The position numbers and the translations under genes are program-made. 31,410 nt of DNA from positions 1 through 31,410 of the IMG/VR virus record IMGVR_UViG_3300025322_000113; one strand, written 5' to 3'. How positions within the stretch are numbered: the first letter of the stretch is position 1; every line of letters begins with the position of its first letter. The notes beneath the pieces are model-generated. The model did not search any database. It was not told the origin of the DNA and worked only from the letters and a program-made list of their open reading frames with translations. Shown piece by piece: positions 14,543 to 20,113 of the stretch. The DNA is from a virus.

Positions 14543-14762
14543 GTAAAACACCCCCTCTCGGGGCAGGATGGTAATACTGTAATATCCGGAGTGTAAACCG
14601 TACCAGAGACATCATTTCAATTTTGTTTAAGCTCAATGATTCTGGGTAGACATCCGGCTCTCCATCGGGAGCATTGGTTTTTATCCAGCGAAGAATACCC
14701 AGCTTTTGGCCGTCCCAGCCAAACTCAACATGTTTAAGCTTCTTCTGTGCGGATGAAATCAT
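14526..14762 (-). CDS. Hypothetical protein, 78 aa
   Basis: The gene overlaps the RecB-like nuclease gene by 29 nt and the HTH gene by 17 nt. The product starts MISSAQKKLKHVEFGWDGQK, has LGILRWIKTNAPDGEPDVYP, and a helical MMSLVRFTLRILQYYH segment. Its end contains the strong ribosome-binding site of the next gene. No family is recognised and no Shine-Dalgarno is seen for it, so it is probably translated by coupling. Confidence 0.5.
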   Translation of the reverse strand: MISSAQKKLKHVEFGWDGQKLGILRWIKTNAPDGEPDVYPESLSLNKIEMMSLVRFTLRILQYYHPAPRGGVLHGKKN

Positions 14763-15585
14763 TGTGGTAGAGCAGGTCTTTATAGCGTGAGTAACTAACT
14801 CTCCAATTTATTTTGTCGCCGTCTGTAAATGGTTCTAGCGGAGGAACTTCGTTTTTTTGCCAGTACTCGGAGAATTTACGCACATCATCGTCCCATAGTT
14901 TTTCTAGTACACTAGACTTTCTGATAACTACCTCCTCAATCCAGCCAGTATCTTTTGCTATATAAACCAGGTGTCCCTCATTCAATCCTAGTCCCTTTAA
15001 GTAGGTATAAAGTTGCAGTTTATGGTGAGGGTAGGCGTTGGATAGACCTTGTGTACCCTTGTGATACTTAAATGCGTAACTATTGATAGACTTCACCTCA
15101 AAAATAGTCTTAGGCAATCCCTGCGGGTATTTGATCTTCCAACTTAGTATTAGGTTTTTCAATGCCGTTTTCTTATCCTTAGCCTTGTGTTCTCCATCTC
15201 CCAGCTTGGCTATTACTTCGTCAATACTTCCAATTACCTTGTCCCAGTCTTTAACTTCCAAATAAATATCCGGCCGTCCAACTACAGGCAGACACCCCTC
15301 CTGTTTAACCTCAACCTTGTCCTGTGAGTCAAAAGCTATCTGGCAAGTTTTTAACATCCCCGTCAATCCTTCTTCAATCTGTCTGCCTAAAAAGAATGTC
15401 ATTAAACCCTTACCGTCTGCGGGGTTGGAATACGGCGTACCTTTCATCTGGTGCCAGCGGTCAATATATGGCTTGCCCAAATCAGAGGCCCAGATAATCT
15501 CACGAGGTTGCGGTACGGTTTCGGCGGTATGTCCAATTAAGTCTGATACTAAATCTTTTATATTCCAATTATCCGTATCGTTCAT
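14734..15585 (-). CDS. PD-(D/E)XK exonuclease, RecB/Cas4-like, 283 aa
   Basis: The motifs of the RecB-type nuclease fold are present in order: ASDLGKPYIDRW (33-44), FFLGRQIEEGL with Glu71, VVGRPDIYLE with Asp106, IFEVKS with Glu163 and Lys165, and HKLQLYTYL with the QxxxY pair Gln191/Tyr195. The iron-sulphur cysteines of Cas4 and AddB are not evident. Such phage enzymes process DNA ends for recombination. It is the first gene of an early run, and its TATAAT lies exactly 6 nt before the ATG, so the mRNA should be leaderless. Confidence 0.8.
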   Translation of the reverse strand: MNDTDNWNIKDLVSDLIGHTAETVPQPREIIWASDLGKPYIDRWHQMKGTPYSNPADGKGLMTFFLGRQIEEGLTGMLKTCQIAFDSQDKVEVKQEGCLPVVGRPDIYLEVKDWDKVIGSIDEVIAKLGDGEHKAKDKKTALKNLILSWKIKYPQGLPKTIFEVKSINSYAFKYHKGTQGLSNAYPHHKLQLYTYLKGLGLNEGHLVYIAKDTGWIEEVVIRKSSVLEKLWDDDVRKFSEYWQKNEVPPLEPFTDGDKINWRVSYSRYKDLLYHNDFIRTEEA

Positions 15586-15591
15586 AGCTTC

Positions 15592-15597
15592 ATTATA
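15592..15597 (-). promoter_or_regulatory. -10 element for leaderless RecB-like nuclease gene
   Basis: A perfect TATAAT on the minus strand (15597-15592) is followed by GAAGCT and ATG. The preceding GTAG is shared with the promoter at 16287-16292. A TTGACA lies at 15627-15622 but the spacing (24 nt) is too long; TATATA stands at the normal -35 position. The 57-bp gap between genes holds nothing else. Confidence 0.5.
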
Positions 15598-15642
15598 CTA
15601 CAATTAATCATTTATATATAGTGTCAATGCGCCTTATACGTT

Positions 15643-15864
15643 TCATATAAGCCATCGGTGGATGAAACTATTAAAATTAATAGGATAGGGTCGTTTGCCA
15701 AATTTTTTAGCGATCTGTTTCTGTCGCCGGTTCAACTCATCTATTGCCGGCTGTGCCTTATCTAGTGCTTCCTGCCTAGTAATACTCCCCCTGCCCCACC
15801 AGTCTCTTAACGTCTTACAAAATACCACTAAGTCACGGGTACTACTTTTCGTTATATCGTCCAC
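15643..15864 (-). CDS. Hypothetical protein, 73 aa
   Basis: The start is GTG (15862-15864) with GGAGG about 8 nt upstream, so the non-ATG start is well supported. The product begins MDDITKSSTRDLVVFCKTLR, is helical (RQEALDKAQPAIDELNRRQK), and ends in a basic, aromatic tail (KRPYPINFNSFIHRWLI). It overlaps the gene upstream by 23 nt. Not recognised. Confidence 0.55.
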   Translation of the reverse strand: MDDITKSSTRDLVVFCKTLRDWWGRGSITRQEALDKAQPAIDELNRRQKQIAKKFGKRPYPINFNSFIHRWLI

Positions 15865-16033
15865 GGATGTCCTCCATTAAAGAATTAAGTTGCTCAAATG
15901 TATATTTATGGGCCGCAAACATTTTATCTATCAACTGTCTCATCTCTTTAATCGTCTGGCTCTGTGCGGCAATAACTATTTCCTGTTTCTTATAGGCATC
16001 GTTTAATATCGCTATTTGTTGCTGGTCGGTCAT
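15842..16033 (-). CDS. Small helical protein, 63 aa
   Basis: ATG 16031-16033 follows the upstream stop after one base (TAATATG), the same junction as in the tail genes. In-frame starts at 16057, 16069 and 16105 would give longer forms overlapping that gene. The chosen product begins MTDQQQIAILNDAYKKQEIV and is a continuous helix with heptad spacing (SQTIKEMRQLIDKMFAAHKY), probably a coiled coil. Function unknown. Confidence 0.5.
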   Translation of the reverse strand: MTDQQQIAILNDAYKKQEIVIAAQSQTIKEMRQLIDKMFAAHKYTFEQLNSLMEDIRGRYNEK

Positions 16034-16034
16034 A

Positions 16035-16280
16035 TTAGGTATGTTTTTGATAGGCATTACTTTTAACATCTTCAACGTAGGTATCTCCGTATTCCCACGA
16101 GCCATAAGTCAGAGGACTTTTAACAGCACAAAACCACCGAGCATAAGGTTTATTATCGTCAGCTTGCCATTTTTTAAGTACCCGCCATTCCCATCCAGCC
16201 AGGTTTACCCAAATCTCATAAGGTTCCCATACCTTTCGTTCCTTATTACATAGGTTCTTGCTTCCAGTTGCAGTATTCAT
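16035..16280 (-). CDS. Hypothetical protein, 81 aa
   Basis: It starts MNTATGSKNLCNKERKVWEP and is unusually rich in Trp and Tyr (EIWVNLAGWEWRVLKKWQAD, then YARWFCAVKSPLTYGSWEYG). This pattern fits small phage proteins with one beta-sheet, but I cannot name it. The promoter directly upstream is the best in the window and places the transcript start at the ATG, so this gene heads an early leaderless operon. Confidence 0.58.
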   Translation of the reverse strand: MNTATGSKNLCNKERKVWEPYEIWVNLAGWEWRVLKKWQADDNKPYARWFCAVKSPLTYGSWEYGDTYVEDVKSNAYQKHT

Positions 16281-16286
16281 ACCCCT

Positions 16287-16314
16287 ATTATACTACTATT
16301 TATATATATGTCCA
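16287..16314 (-). promoter_or_regulatory. Strong sigma-70-type promoter, leaderless
   Basis: On the minus strand TGGACA (16314-16309), 16 nt, and TATAAT (16292-16287) match the housekeeping consensus at 11 of 12 positions. AGGGGT and then ATG follow, so transcription should start at or beside the start codon at 16280. It probably drives the early block down to about 15643, and possibly beyond with the promoter at 15592. Confidence 0.65.
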
Positions 16315-16337
16315 GTTTGGGTTCATTTACCAGGCTC

Positions 16338-16979
16338 TTATACCCATTCTTTACCATTCCACCGTTTTTTCTTTTTCTTCTTGTCGGCTGGATGTTCAGG
16401 GAACGGATCGTCTGGAAAGTCTTGGTGGTATTGCTGTCTGGCTCGGTCGTTAAAATCTTGCATCGCCGCATCATAAGAATCATCCCAGTACTTCTCCCCC
16501 CGTTTTGTTTTTGCTCTTCTGTCGTCATGGAGGGTTACAAAAGGGTTTGGTATTTTTCCCTGCTTAAATAAACCATAATTCTGCGCCGCCTCCTGTGCAT
16601 CGGGATGGACTACAAAATCATCTTCTGTCGCCCCTAGCCCCGTATGTTCATATCTGGATACGGGAACTACATTGTCCTCCGTGTTATATGGTGTTTTAGT
16701 TACCCGTGTCTGCCATCCAACGGGCCGGATATGATTCAAGTCGGGTTTAACCGCAGGCACATGAAACCAGCCCCGCTCTTCGGTATATCTAGGGATAGCG
16801 TCTGGGATTGTTCCCTTCGGCATACCCAATACAGCATGGGCAAAATGTGCAAACACCCGATAAAACCACGCCTTCTGTTTTTCTGATAAATCAACTCGGG
16901 GTTCTTCTGGTGGGTTATCGGGGTCAAAGTCCGGATCAAAAGTCCGTTTCCAAGAATGTCCGTTATCTTGTTCTGTCAC
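16338..16979 (-). CDS. HNH-like protein, 213 aa
   Basis: The start is GTG (16977-16979), since an in-frame stop lies directly upstream. Residues 82-112 read NHIRPVGW (82-89), DNVVPVSRYEH (102-112), the spacing expected of an HNH/beta-beta-alpha metal fold (His83, Asn103, His112), though the usual CxxC zinc pairs are absent. FVVHPDAQEA follows. The N-terminus is acidic and Pro-rich; the C-terminus ends in a lysine run (residues 200-206) and RWNGKEWV. It may be a nicking or homing-type nuclease, or a degenerate relative. Confidence 0.5.
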   Translation of the reverse strand: MTEQDNGHSWKRTFDPDFDPDNPPEEPRVDLSEKQKAWFYRVFAHFAHAVLGMPKGTIPDAIPRYTEERGWFHVPAVKPDLNHIRPVGWQTRVTKTPYNTEDNVVPVSRYEHTGLGATEDDFVVHPDAQEAAQNYGLFKQGKIPNPFVTLHDDRRAKTKRGEKYWDDSYDAAMQDFNDRARQQYHQDFPDDPFPEHPADKKKKKKRWNGKEWV

Positions 16980-17028
16980 TCATTTTGTGTAACATATTCT
17001 GTAATAGTCTGGCAACATCCAAACTAAA

Positions 17029-17057
17029 TTGATTTTTAGGTACAAACCGGATAACAT
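17029..17057 (+). promoter_or_regulatory. Candidate plus-strand promoter
   Basis: TTGATT (17029-17034), exactly 17 nt, and TAACAT (17052-17057) form a moderate promoter on the plus strand, 4 of 6 matches in each hexamer. Transcription would start near 17064, just before the 71-nt three-way junction. Confidence 0.35.
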
Positions 17058-17063
17058 TGTATC

Positions 17064-17145
17064 AATCCACCGCCAGTATAAGCCCATCGTTGGATTAGCG
17101 ATTGGCACAGCCCTTGTTAAAAAGGACTCAATGCTGGCGGTTTTT
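17064..17145 (+). ncRNA. Candidate small RNA with three-way junction and T-run end
   Basis: An 11-bp closing helix with one U-G pair (17069-17079 with 17131-17141) encloses two hairpins: 17082-17106 (8 bp, one mismatch, 9-nt loop) and 17109-17128 (CCTT/AAGG core). TTTTT follows the closing helix (17141-17145), so the helix can serve as its own terminator. The U-G pair in the closing helix favours the plus strand; one mismatch in the second hairpin would instead be a wobble on the minus strand. It does not have tRNA arms. If read on the minus strand it would be the 5' leader of the HNH-like gene. Confidence 0.4.
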
Positions 17146-17146
17146 C

Positions 17147-17303
17147 ATTGTCAACTCCCGCTCGCTATTGTCAACTAGTTGTAAACTCCCTATAAAAGTT
17201 GTTAACAAGTTATAAACAATTTTCTTAGCCACGACCCACGCTAGTTATAAACAATTATCCTCGCCCTACTACTAGTTATTAAGAATAATAATAATTATTA
17301 TTA
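17147..17303. repeat. Iteron-like AT-rich block, possible replication origin
   Basis: ATTGTCAACT occurs at 17147-17156 and 17167-17176, exactly 20 bp apart. AGTTATAAACAATT occurs at 17208-17221 and 17243-17256. Palindromes CAACTAGTTG (17172-17181), TTGTTAACAA (17199-17208) and TAATAATAATTATTATTA (17286-17303) lie between and after. Repeats in phase with the helix, followed by an easily melted AT tract, are typical of replication origins or clustered operators. TTATAAACA differs from the DnaA box TTATCCACA at two positions. Confidence 0.4.
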
Positions 17304-17340
17304 ACTACCCCTGTTAGAAGAGAAGTAAGTGTAAATATAA

Positions 17341-17500
17341 GCGATTGCTTCAGCCGAAATTTTCATTTCGGGGGTAACTCCCTCCTATCGCCTGAAGGGC
17401 CATGTCGCCTTTCTACTTATTAACTTCCCCTGCCGATGGTGTACCAGTACGGCTCTGGGTATCGTTAGTTCGGACGGGTCGTCATTTGTTTTCGCAAGCC
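17341..17500. other. Structured noncoding stretch with possible pseudoknot
   Basis: GCGAT (17341-17345) pairs with ATCGC (17387-17391) and CTTCAG (17348-17353) with CTGAAG (17392-17397). The two helices cross, so they form a pseudoknot or two exclusive folds. Between them is a perfect 7-bp hairpin CCGAAAT/ATTTCGG (17354-17371). Further right, TACCAG/CTGG-TA with a 7-nt loop and CGGGT/ACCCG add more stems. On the minus strand this is the 3' flank of the 78-aa gene. I see no open frame worth calling and no match to a riboswitch I know. Confidence 0.35.
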
Positions 17501-17511
17501 ACCCGACACTC

Positions 17512-17748
17512 TCAAGTTGCCCACTTGCGCTTTAGATTTTCTAAAGTTTTAAGAATTTCGTTTTTAGCCTCTTCTGCCTGTTCTTTAGTTTTGAAACAAT
17601 TAAAACTAATTGCCATTAAAAAGTGAGGGTTATTATTTTTTTTATTTTCACTATTCAACCACCGTGCCGAAAATACACGCATTGTTCTGGAAACGTACCA
17701 AAATAGTTCTTTTTCTTTTGGTTGCCAAATTTTATTATCTAACACCAT
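17512..17748 (-). CDS. Hypothetical protein, 78 aa
   Basis: It starts MVLDNKIWQPKEKELFWYVS and continues with a strand-rich core and FKTKEQAEEAKNEILKTLEN. This pattern (P.eGe.YWYi...G.v....w.......fkTkeeAe.a.) is common in small phage and prophage proteins of unknown function. The start codon is immediately preceded by a T-run and a 9-bp hairpin whose 3' arm contains the only Shine-Dalgarno-like sequence (GGGGA). Expression should therefore depend on read-through or opening of that hairpin. It is isolated between two noncoding regions. Confidence 0.62.
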   Translation of the reverse strand: MVLDNKIWQPKEKELFWYVSRTMRVFSARWLNSENKKNNNPHFLMAISFNCFKTKEQAEEAKNEILKTLENLKRKWAT

Positions 17749-17786
17749 AAAAAAATCCCCAACGCCGTTGCCACAACCATTGGGGA
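17749..17786 (-). terminator. Intrinsic terminator abutting a start codon
   Basis: On the minus strand TCCCCAATG (17786-17778) pairs with CGTTGGGGA (17764-17756); one U-G pair works only on this strand. An inner GTTG/CAAC stem closes on a 3-nt loop. Seven Ts (17755-17749) follow and then the ATG of the 78-aa gene. It can end the late tail-lysis operon that finishes at 18180, and it also hides the GGGGA ribosome-binding site of the next gene. Confidence 0.65.
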
Positions 17787-17920
17787 ATTTCCCTGATTAT
17801 GTAGCAACGGTCAATTAAAAGCAACATATAACTTTTTTGTCTATATGTAAACAACCAAAATAGTCACCTGATTTTTTTCTGACTTTTTTCTGCACCGGCT
17901 TGCAATGGAGTCTAATATGT

Positions 17921-18003
17921 AGGGGGAAACTGGGGTATTGGGACAAAGGGAATCATCTGCGCCCCTCGTGGCGTAGACTTCCTCGCCGTATTCCGGTTTC
18001 CCT
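17921..18003 (+). other. Plus-strand structured segment
   Basis: GGGAAACTGG (17924-17933) pairs with CCGGTTTCCC (17993-18002), 10 bp with one U-G pair that works only on the plus strand. It encloses an 8-bp hairpin (17956-17963 with 17970-17977) with a G-U pair, again valid only on the plus strand, and a 6-nt loop. TAATAT at 17913-17918 could be a -10, but the -35 is poor. It may be the 5' part of the RNA ending at 18102. A 7-bp AT hairpin at about 17825-17846 lies upstream. No gene is seen in 17787-18179. Confidence 0.4.
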
Positions 18004-18010
18004 AATGCTA

Positions 18011-18039
18011 TTGACACACAACCGACTTGAAATTAATAT
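18011..18039 (+). promoter_or_regulatory. Plus-strand sigma-70-like promoter
   Basis: A perfect TTGACA (18011-18016), exactly 17 nt, and TAATAT (18034-18039) point rightward. The start would be near 18046. The terminator-like hairpin at 18074-18102 follows on the same strand. Confidence 0.5.
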
Positions 18040-18045
18040 ACACGA

Positions 18046-18102
18046 AGCCCTTGTCGCAAGCCTTGGGTCAGAGAGCCGCCAGCAATGGTGGCTTTCGCTT
18101 TT
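18046..18102 (+). ncRNA. Candidate short plus-strand RNA
   Basis: The segment between the plus promoter and the plus terminator would give an RNA of about 55-60 nt. It has a small CTTG/CAAG hairpin near its 5' end (18050-18060) and ends in the GCAA-loop terminator stem. It has no open frame. It could be a regulatory RNA or a decoy, or a leader whose target lies elsewhere; nothing in it identifies a known family. Confidence 0.38.
18074..18102 (+). terminator. Intrinsic terminator on the plus strand
   Basis: AGCCGCCA (18074-18081), loop GCAA (18082-18085), TGGTGGCT (18086-18093) form an 8-bp stem with a GNRA loop, followed by TTCGCTTTT. The single G-U pair in the stem is valid only on the plus strand. 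This supports real transcription against the gene direction. Confidence 0.55.
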
Positions 18103-18144
18103 ATCGGGTATATATAAACCTGGACACAAACTCCGCCCCGCAAG

Positions 18145-18176
18145 CCAATCTATGCATTTTTACACCAATCTATGCA
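18145..18176. repeat. Two direct repeats CCAATCTATGCA, 20 bp apart
   Basis: CCAATCTATGCA occurs at 18145-18156 and 18165-18176, separated by exactly 20 bp from start to start. The same spacing is seen for the ATTGTCAACT pair at 17147-17176. It lies just beyond the stop of the holin-like gene. Two copies in phase suggest a protein-binding site rather than a CRISPR array. Confidence 0.45.
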
Positions 18177-18179
18177 AAT

Positions 18180-18464
18180 CTAGTCTCCTGTTTCATAGAT
18201 TCTCTCTGTCCCGTACTTTCGCAGAATAGCTAAAATCTGGCTTAGAAACCAAGTTGCTATAGATCCCTGTGTTATCTGGTTCGGTATAAAATCGGCCCAG
18301 GTAAATCCGTCTGCTATCGCAGTTTGTACGGCAGTAAAGTAAATCAATGCCACCGGAATTAAAAACAAGGCTCCGGTTTTTAACCAAGAAACAATATCCT
18401 GATATAAAAGTTTTCCTTTTGGAGAAACGATGGCCGTTATTTTTTCTGTGTTGGGTTGTCCCAT
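18180..18464 (-). CDS. Putative holin, 94 aa
   Basis: The ATG has a good Shine-Dalgarno (GGAGGTGAT) upstream. The protein has two hydrophobic segments, residues about 29-50 (TGALFLIPVALIYFTAVQTA) and 66-82 (GSIATWFLSQILAILRKY), with a charged N-terminal region and short polar tail. Small size, two membrane helices and position next to an amidase fit a holin, which forms membrane lesions to release the endolysin. It is the last gene of the tail-lysis operon before the noncoding region. Confidence 0.68.
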   Translation of the reverse strand: MGQPNTEKITAIVSPKGKLLYQDIVSWLKTGALFLIPVALIYFTAVQTAIADGFTWADFIPNQITQGSIATWFLSQILAILRKYGTERIYETGD

Positions 18465-18467
18465 TTT

Positions 18468-18545
18468 TTATATCACCTCCAGCCCGTGTAAGCCCGCTAG
18501 TCGGTTGAAACCATCTGGGGTAGTGATAACATATCTCTTTGTCAT
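18468..18545 (-). CDS. Possible 25-aa peptide
   Basis: ATG 18543-18545 opens 6 nt after the stop of the coiled-coil gene and reads MTKRYVITTPDGFNRLAGLH, then GLEVI and TAA. Its end contains the Shine-Dalgarno of the holin gene, so translation could couple to it. It has no Shine-Dalgarno of its own. It fills an otherwise empty gap in a compact operon, but is too short to be sure. Confidence 0.3.
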   Translation of the reverse strand: MTKRYVITTPDGFNRLAGLHGLEVI

Positions 18546-18550
18546 ATTTG

Positions 18551-18922
18551 CTATATTTTTAGCTTCGCCCTAATTCTTTTAATAAACCCCGGACGTATTT
18601 CAATTATGCGCTTACCTGCAAGGGTGTCTACAACCTCTCCCAGCCTATCGCTGATCTGTTCCCCGGCCTCCTCAACCTTAATCGCAAAATGCTCCTTATT
18701 CTCGGTCATCTCCTGTTTAATCTCTGCCGTATTTTTATCGTACCTCTCTCGGATTCTGGACACGGCTTCGCTCAATGAGTTCATTTTATTGACCAAATCT
18801 TCCAAAATGTTCCTGTCCTCGTAAAGCAAATCCAATGACTTCTGCATCGTGTCCTGTCTTCGGACAACTTTCTTTATCTCGTCCTCTAGTCTTTGAAAAA
18901 ATATGGTGTCGTCCCTATCCAT
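18551..18922 (-). CDS. Coiled-coil protein in lysis cassette, 123 aa
   Basis: ATG 18920-18922 (MDRDDTIFFQRLEDEIKKVV) lies 2 nt after the endolysin stop; an in-frame start at 18970 would overlap by 46 nt. The product is almost wholly helical with long heptads (MQKSLDLLYEDRNILEDLVN, then NKMNSLSEAVSRIRERYDK) and a basic C-terminus (KRIRAKLKI) that could touch membranes or nucleic acid. There is no transmembrane segment. Its site between endolysin and holin suggests a lysis regulator or spanin-like accessory, unproven. Confidence 0.58.
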   Translation of the reverse strand: MDRDDTIFFQRLEDEIKKVVRRQDTMQKSLDLLYEDRNILEDLVNKMNSLSEAVSRIRERYDKNTAEIKQEMTENKEHFAIKVEEAGEQISDRLGEVVDTLAGKRIIEIRPGFIKRIRAKLKI

Positions 18923-18924
18923 AG

Positions 18925-19740
18925 TTAGCGACTCAAGGCCTCTTTGACCTTGCGGTATTTCACCCACCACCAGCCGCTTCCGTTCATAACTGTATCTATT
19001 TCATAGAGTTTTGCTTTAACGGTATCTAGTTCCTTCTTGATATTTTCACACGGGTCAACCGGCGGAGTCGGTGGAACTGGAGGCGGTGTAGGACTGGGTG
19101 GTGGGGCAGGTGGTGGAGTTGCAACTACCGGACTAGGACTAGGATAGCCGCTCCAATTGTCTTGTATGATTCTAGTTCTAAGATTATCCCCAGCAACTTT
19201 CCAGTTGCTACCAGGGCAGGCAGTAGCGGTAGCCCCCGGAAACTTCGGATGTTGGTATGTGTCTTGGTGTCCGATAACACAGTCCCATCCCGTTAGTTGC
19301 GGAAAGGCCTCTAACCCCAATAAGAAGGTGCAGAGTAAATACGCCGAATGGACTTGGTTTGCAGTCGGAAGTTCTTTTGTAAAATCGCCCACAAAACAAA
19401 TGCCTATCTCGTGGTCGTTATTATTGGCAACATTACTTCCCCCGTGGCTTAAATCCCCGACATAAGCGACCGTACCGTCAGAGCAAATGATAAGTCTGTA
19501 CCCAATTCCGCCCCAACCCCTTCCGTCAACGTGTAGGTGGGCGATCTTGTCACACTCCGCTCGCCAATTACCGTCGCTCTTGGCGGTCTGTGCAGTAACG
19601 GAGTGGTGCATGACCACGAAATCAACCTTGTCAGCAACGAGTACCGGCCCCCACGAAAAGCTATCGCCATAAATCGCCTGTCGGTAGTCCTGCCATTTCC
19701 CGATCGCAGAGAGTGTCGGTATCTGTAATTCAACCGCCAT
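18925..19740 (-). CDS. Endolysin, N-acetylmuramoyl-L-alanine amidase (PGRP/amidase_2), 271 aa
   Basis: The catalytic domain (about 35-195) shows the T7-lysozyme-type zinc site: His45 in FVVMHHSVT, His158 in CVIGHQDTY, and Cys175 in TATACPGSNW. GGIGYRLIICSDGTVAYVGD (77-96) is the typical core, with Tyr81 near the active site. It cleaves the bond between muramic acid and L-alanine in peptidoglycan. A Pro-rich linker (199-229) leads to a short helical C-terminal segment (CENIKKELDTVKAKLYEIDT) of unknown binding role. No signal peptide is seen, so release depends on a holin. The -10 TATAAT stands 6 nt before ATG. Confidence 0.9.
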   Translation of the reverse strand: MAVELQIPTLSAIGKWQDYRQAIYGDSFSWGPVLVADKVDFVVMHHSVTAQTAKSDGNWRAECDKIAHLHVDGRGWGGIGYRLIICSDGTVAYVGDLSHGGSNVANNNDHEIGICFVGDFTKELPTANQVHSAYLLCTFLLGLEAFPQLTGWDCVIGHQDTYQHPKFPGATATACPGSNWKVAGDNLRTRIIQDNWSGYPSPSPVVATPPPAPPPSPTPPPVPPTPPVDPCENIKKELDTVKAKLYEIDTVMNGSGWWWVKYRKVKEALSR

Positions 19741-19746
19741 GTTTAT

Positions 19747-19775
19747 ATTATATGCTGGGCAATTAATGGGTTATA
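19747..19775 (-). promoter_or_regulatory. Late-type promoter upstream of endolysin
   Basis: TATAACC (19775-19769), 16 nt, TATAAT (19752-19747), ATAAAC, ATG. This matches the late pattern TATAAAA-N17-TAAAAT-AAAARC-ATG with small changes and a spacer one base shorter. It would allow lysis genes to be transcribed separately from the tail genes. Confidence 0.5.
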
Positions 19776-19786
19776 CATTTTTGTTT

Positions 19787-20113
19787 CTAAAACCAGGCGA
19801 ATAATCCCTGCATGAGTTTAACGATAGAATCGCCGTGTAAATATCCAGTTTGGATAAAATGAACTATCAAAATAGTGCTTATACCGGCAATCATATAAAA
19901 TAACAATTTCAGCTTAGGTTTAATTTCCCCCACTCCCCGTGTATTGTCTTCCAGCGCAACTTTAACGGAAGTCATGCACTCGTGATTAGTCTGGGTTTCC
20001 GTTTTGAGATAATCAATGATTCGCTTTATCTCACTGATTTTATCCTCCACCCTAATAAATTTTTCCTCAAGGTATTCTCGGAAGTAGCCTGGTAGTTCAT
20101 CAGCTTTTTTCAT
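19787..20113 (-). CDS. XhlA-like holin accessory protein, 108 aa
   Basis: Residues 1-60 form a charged coiled coil (EEKFIRVEDKISEIKRIIDY). A membrane segment follows at about 69-88 (KLLFYMIAGISTILIVHFIQ), then a short tail. This order, helical cytoplasmic part then one C-terminal membrane helix, matches haemolysin XhlA-type proteins that assist holins. The ATG overlaps the stop of the collar-like fibre gene as ATGA. Phage lysis modules commonly contain such a partner next to the amidase. Confidence 0.62.
   Translation of the reverse strand: MKKADELPGYFREYLEEKFIRVEDKISEIKRIIDYLKTETQTNHECMTSVKVALEDNTRGVGEIKPKLKLLFYMIAGISTILIVHFIQTGYLHGDSIVKLMQGLFAWF

Noticed and set aside
14734-15585. Cas4 of a CRISPR adaptation module
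   Set aside because: The nuclease motifs fit the wider RecB-like family, but iron-sulphur cysteines are not seen and there are no cas1 or cas2 genes or repeats.
17070-17140. tRNA-sized element with a 7-bp closing stem
   Set aside because: The inner hairpins do not fit D, anticodon and T arms on either strand and no TTCRA loop is present.
17147-18176. CRISPR array
   Set aside because: Repeats occur only twice each, are 10-14 nt long and spaced 20 or 35 bp, without a repeat-spacer pattern or cas genes.
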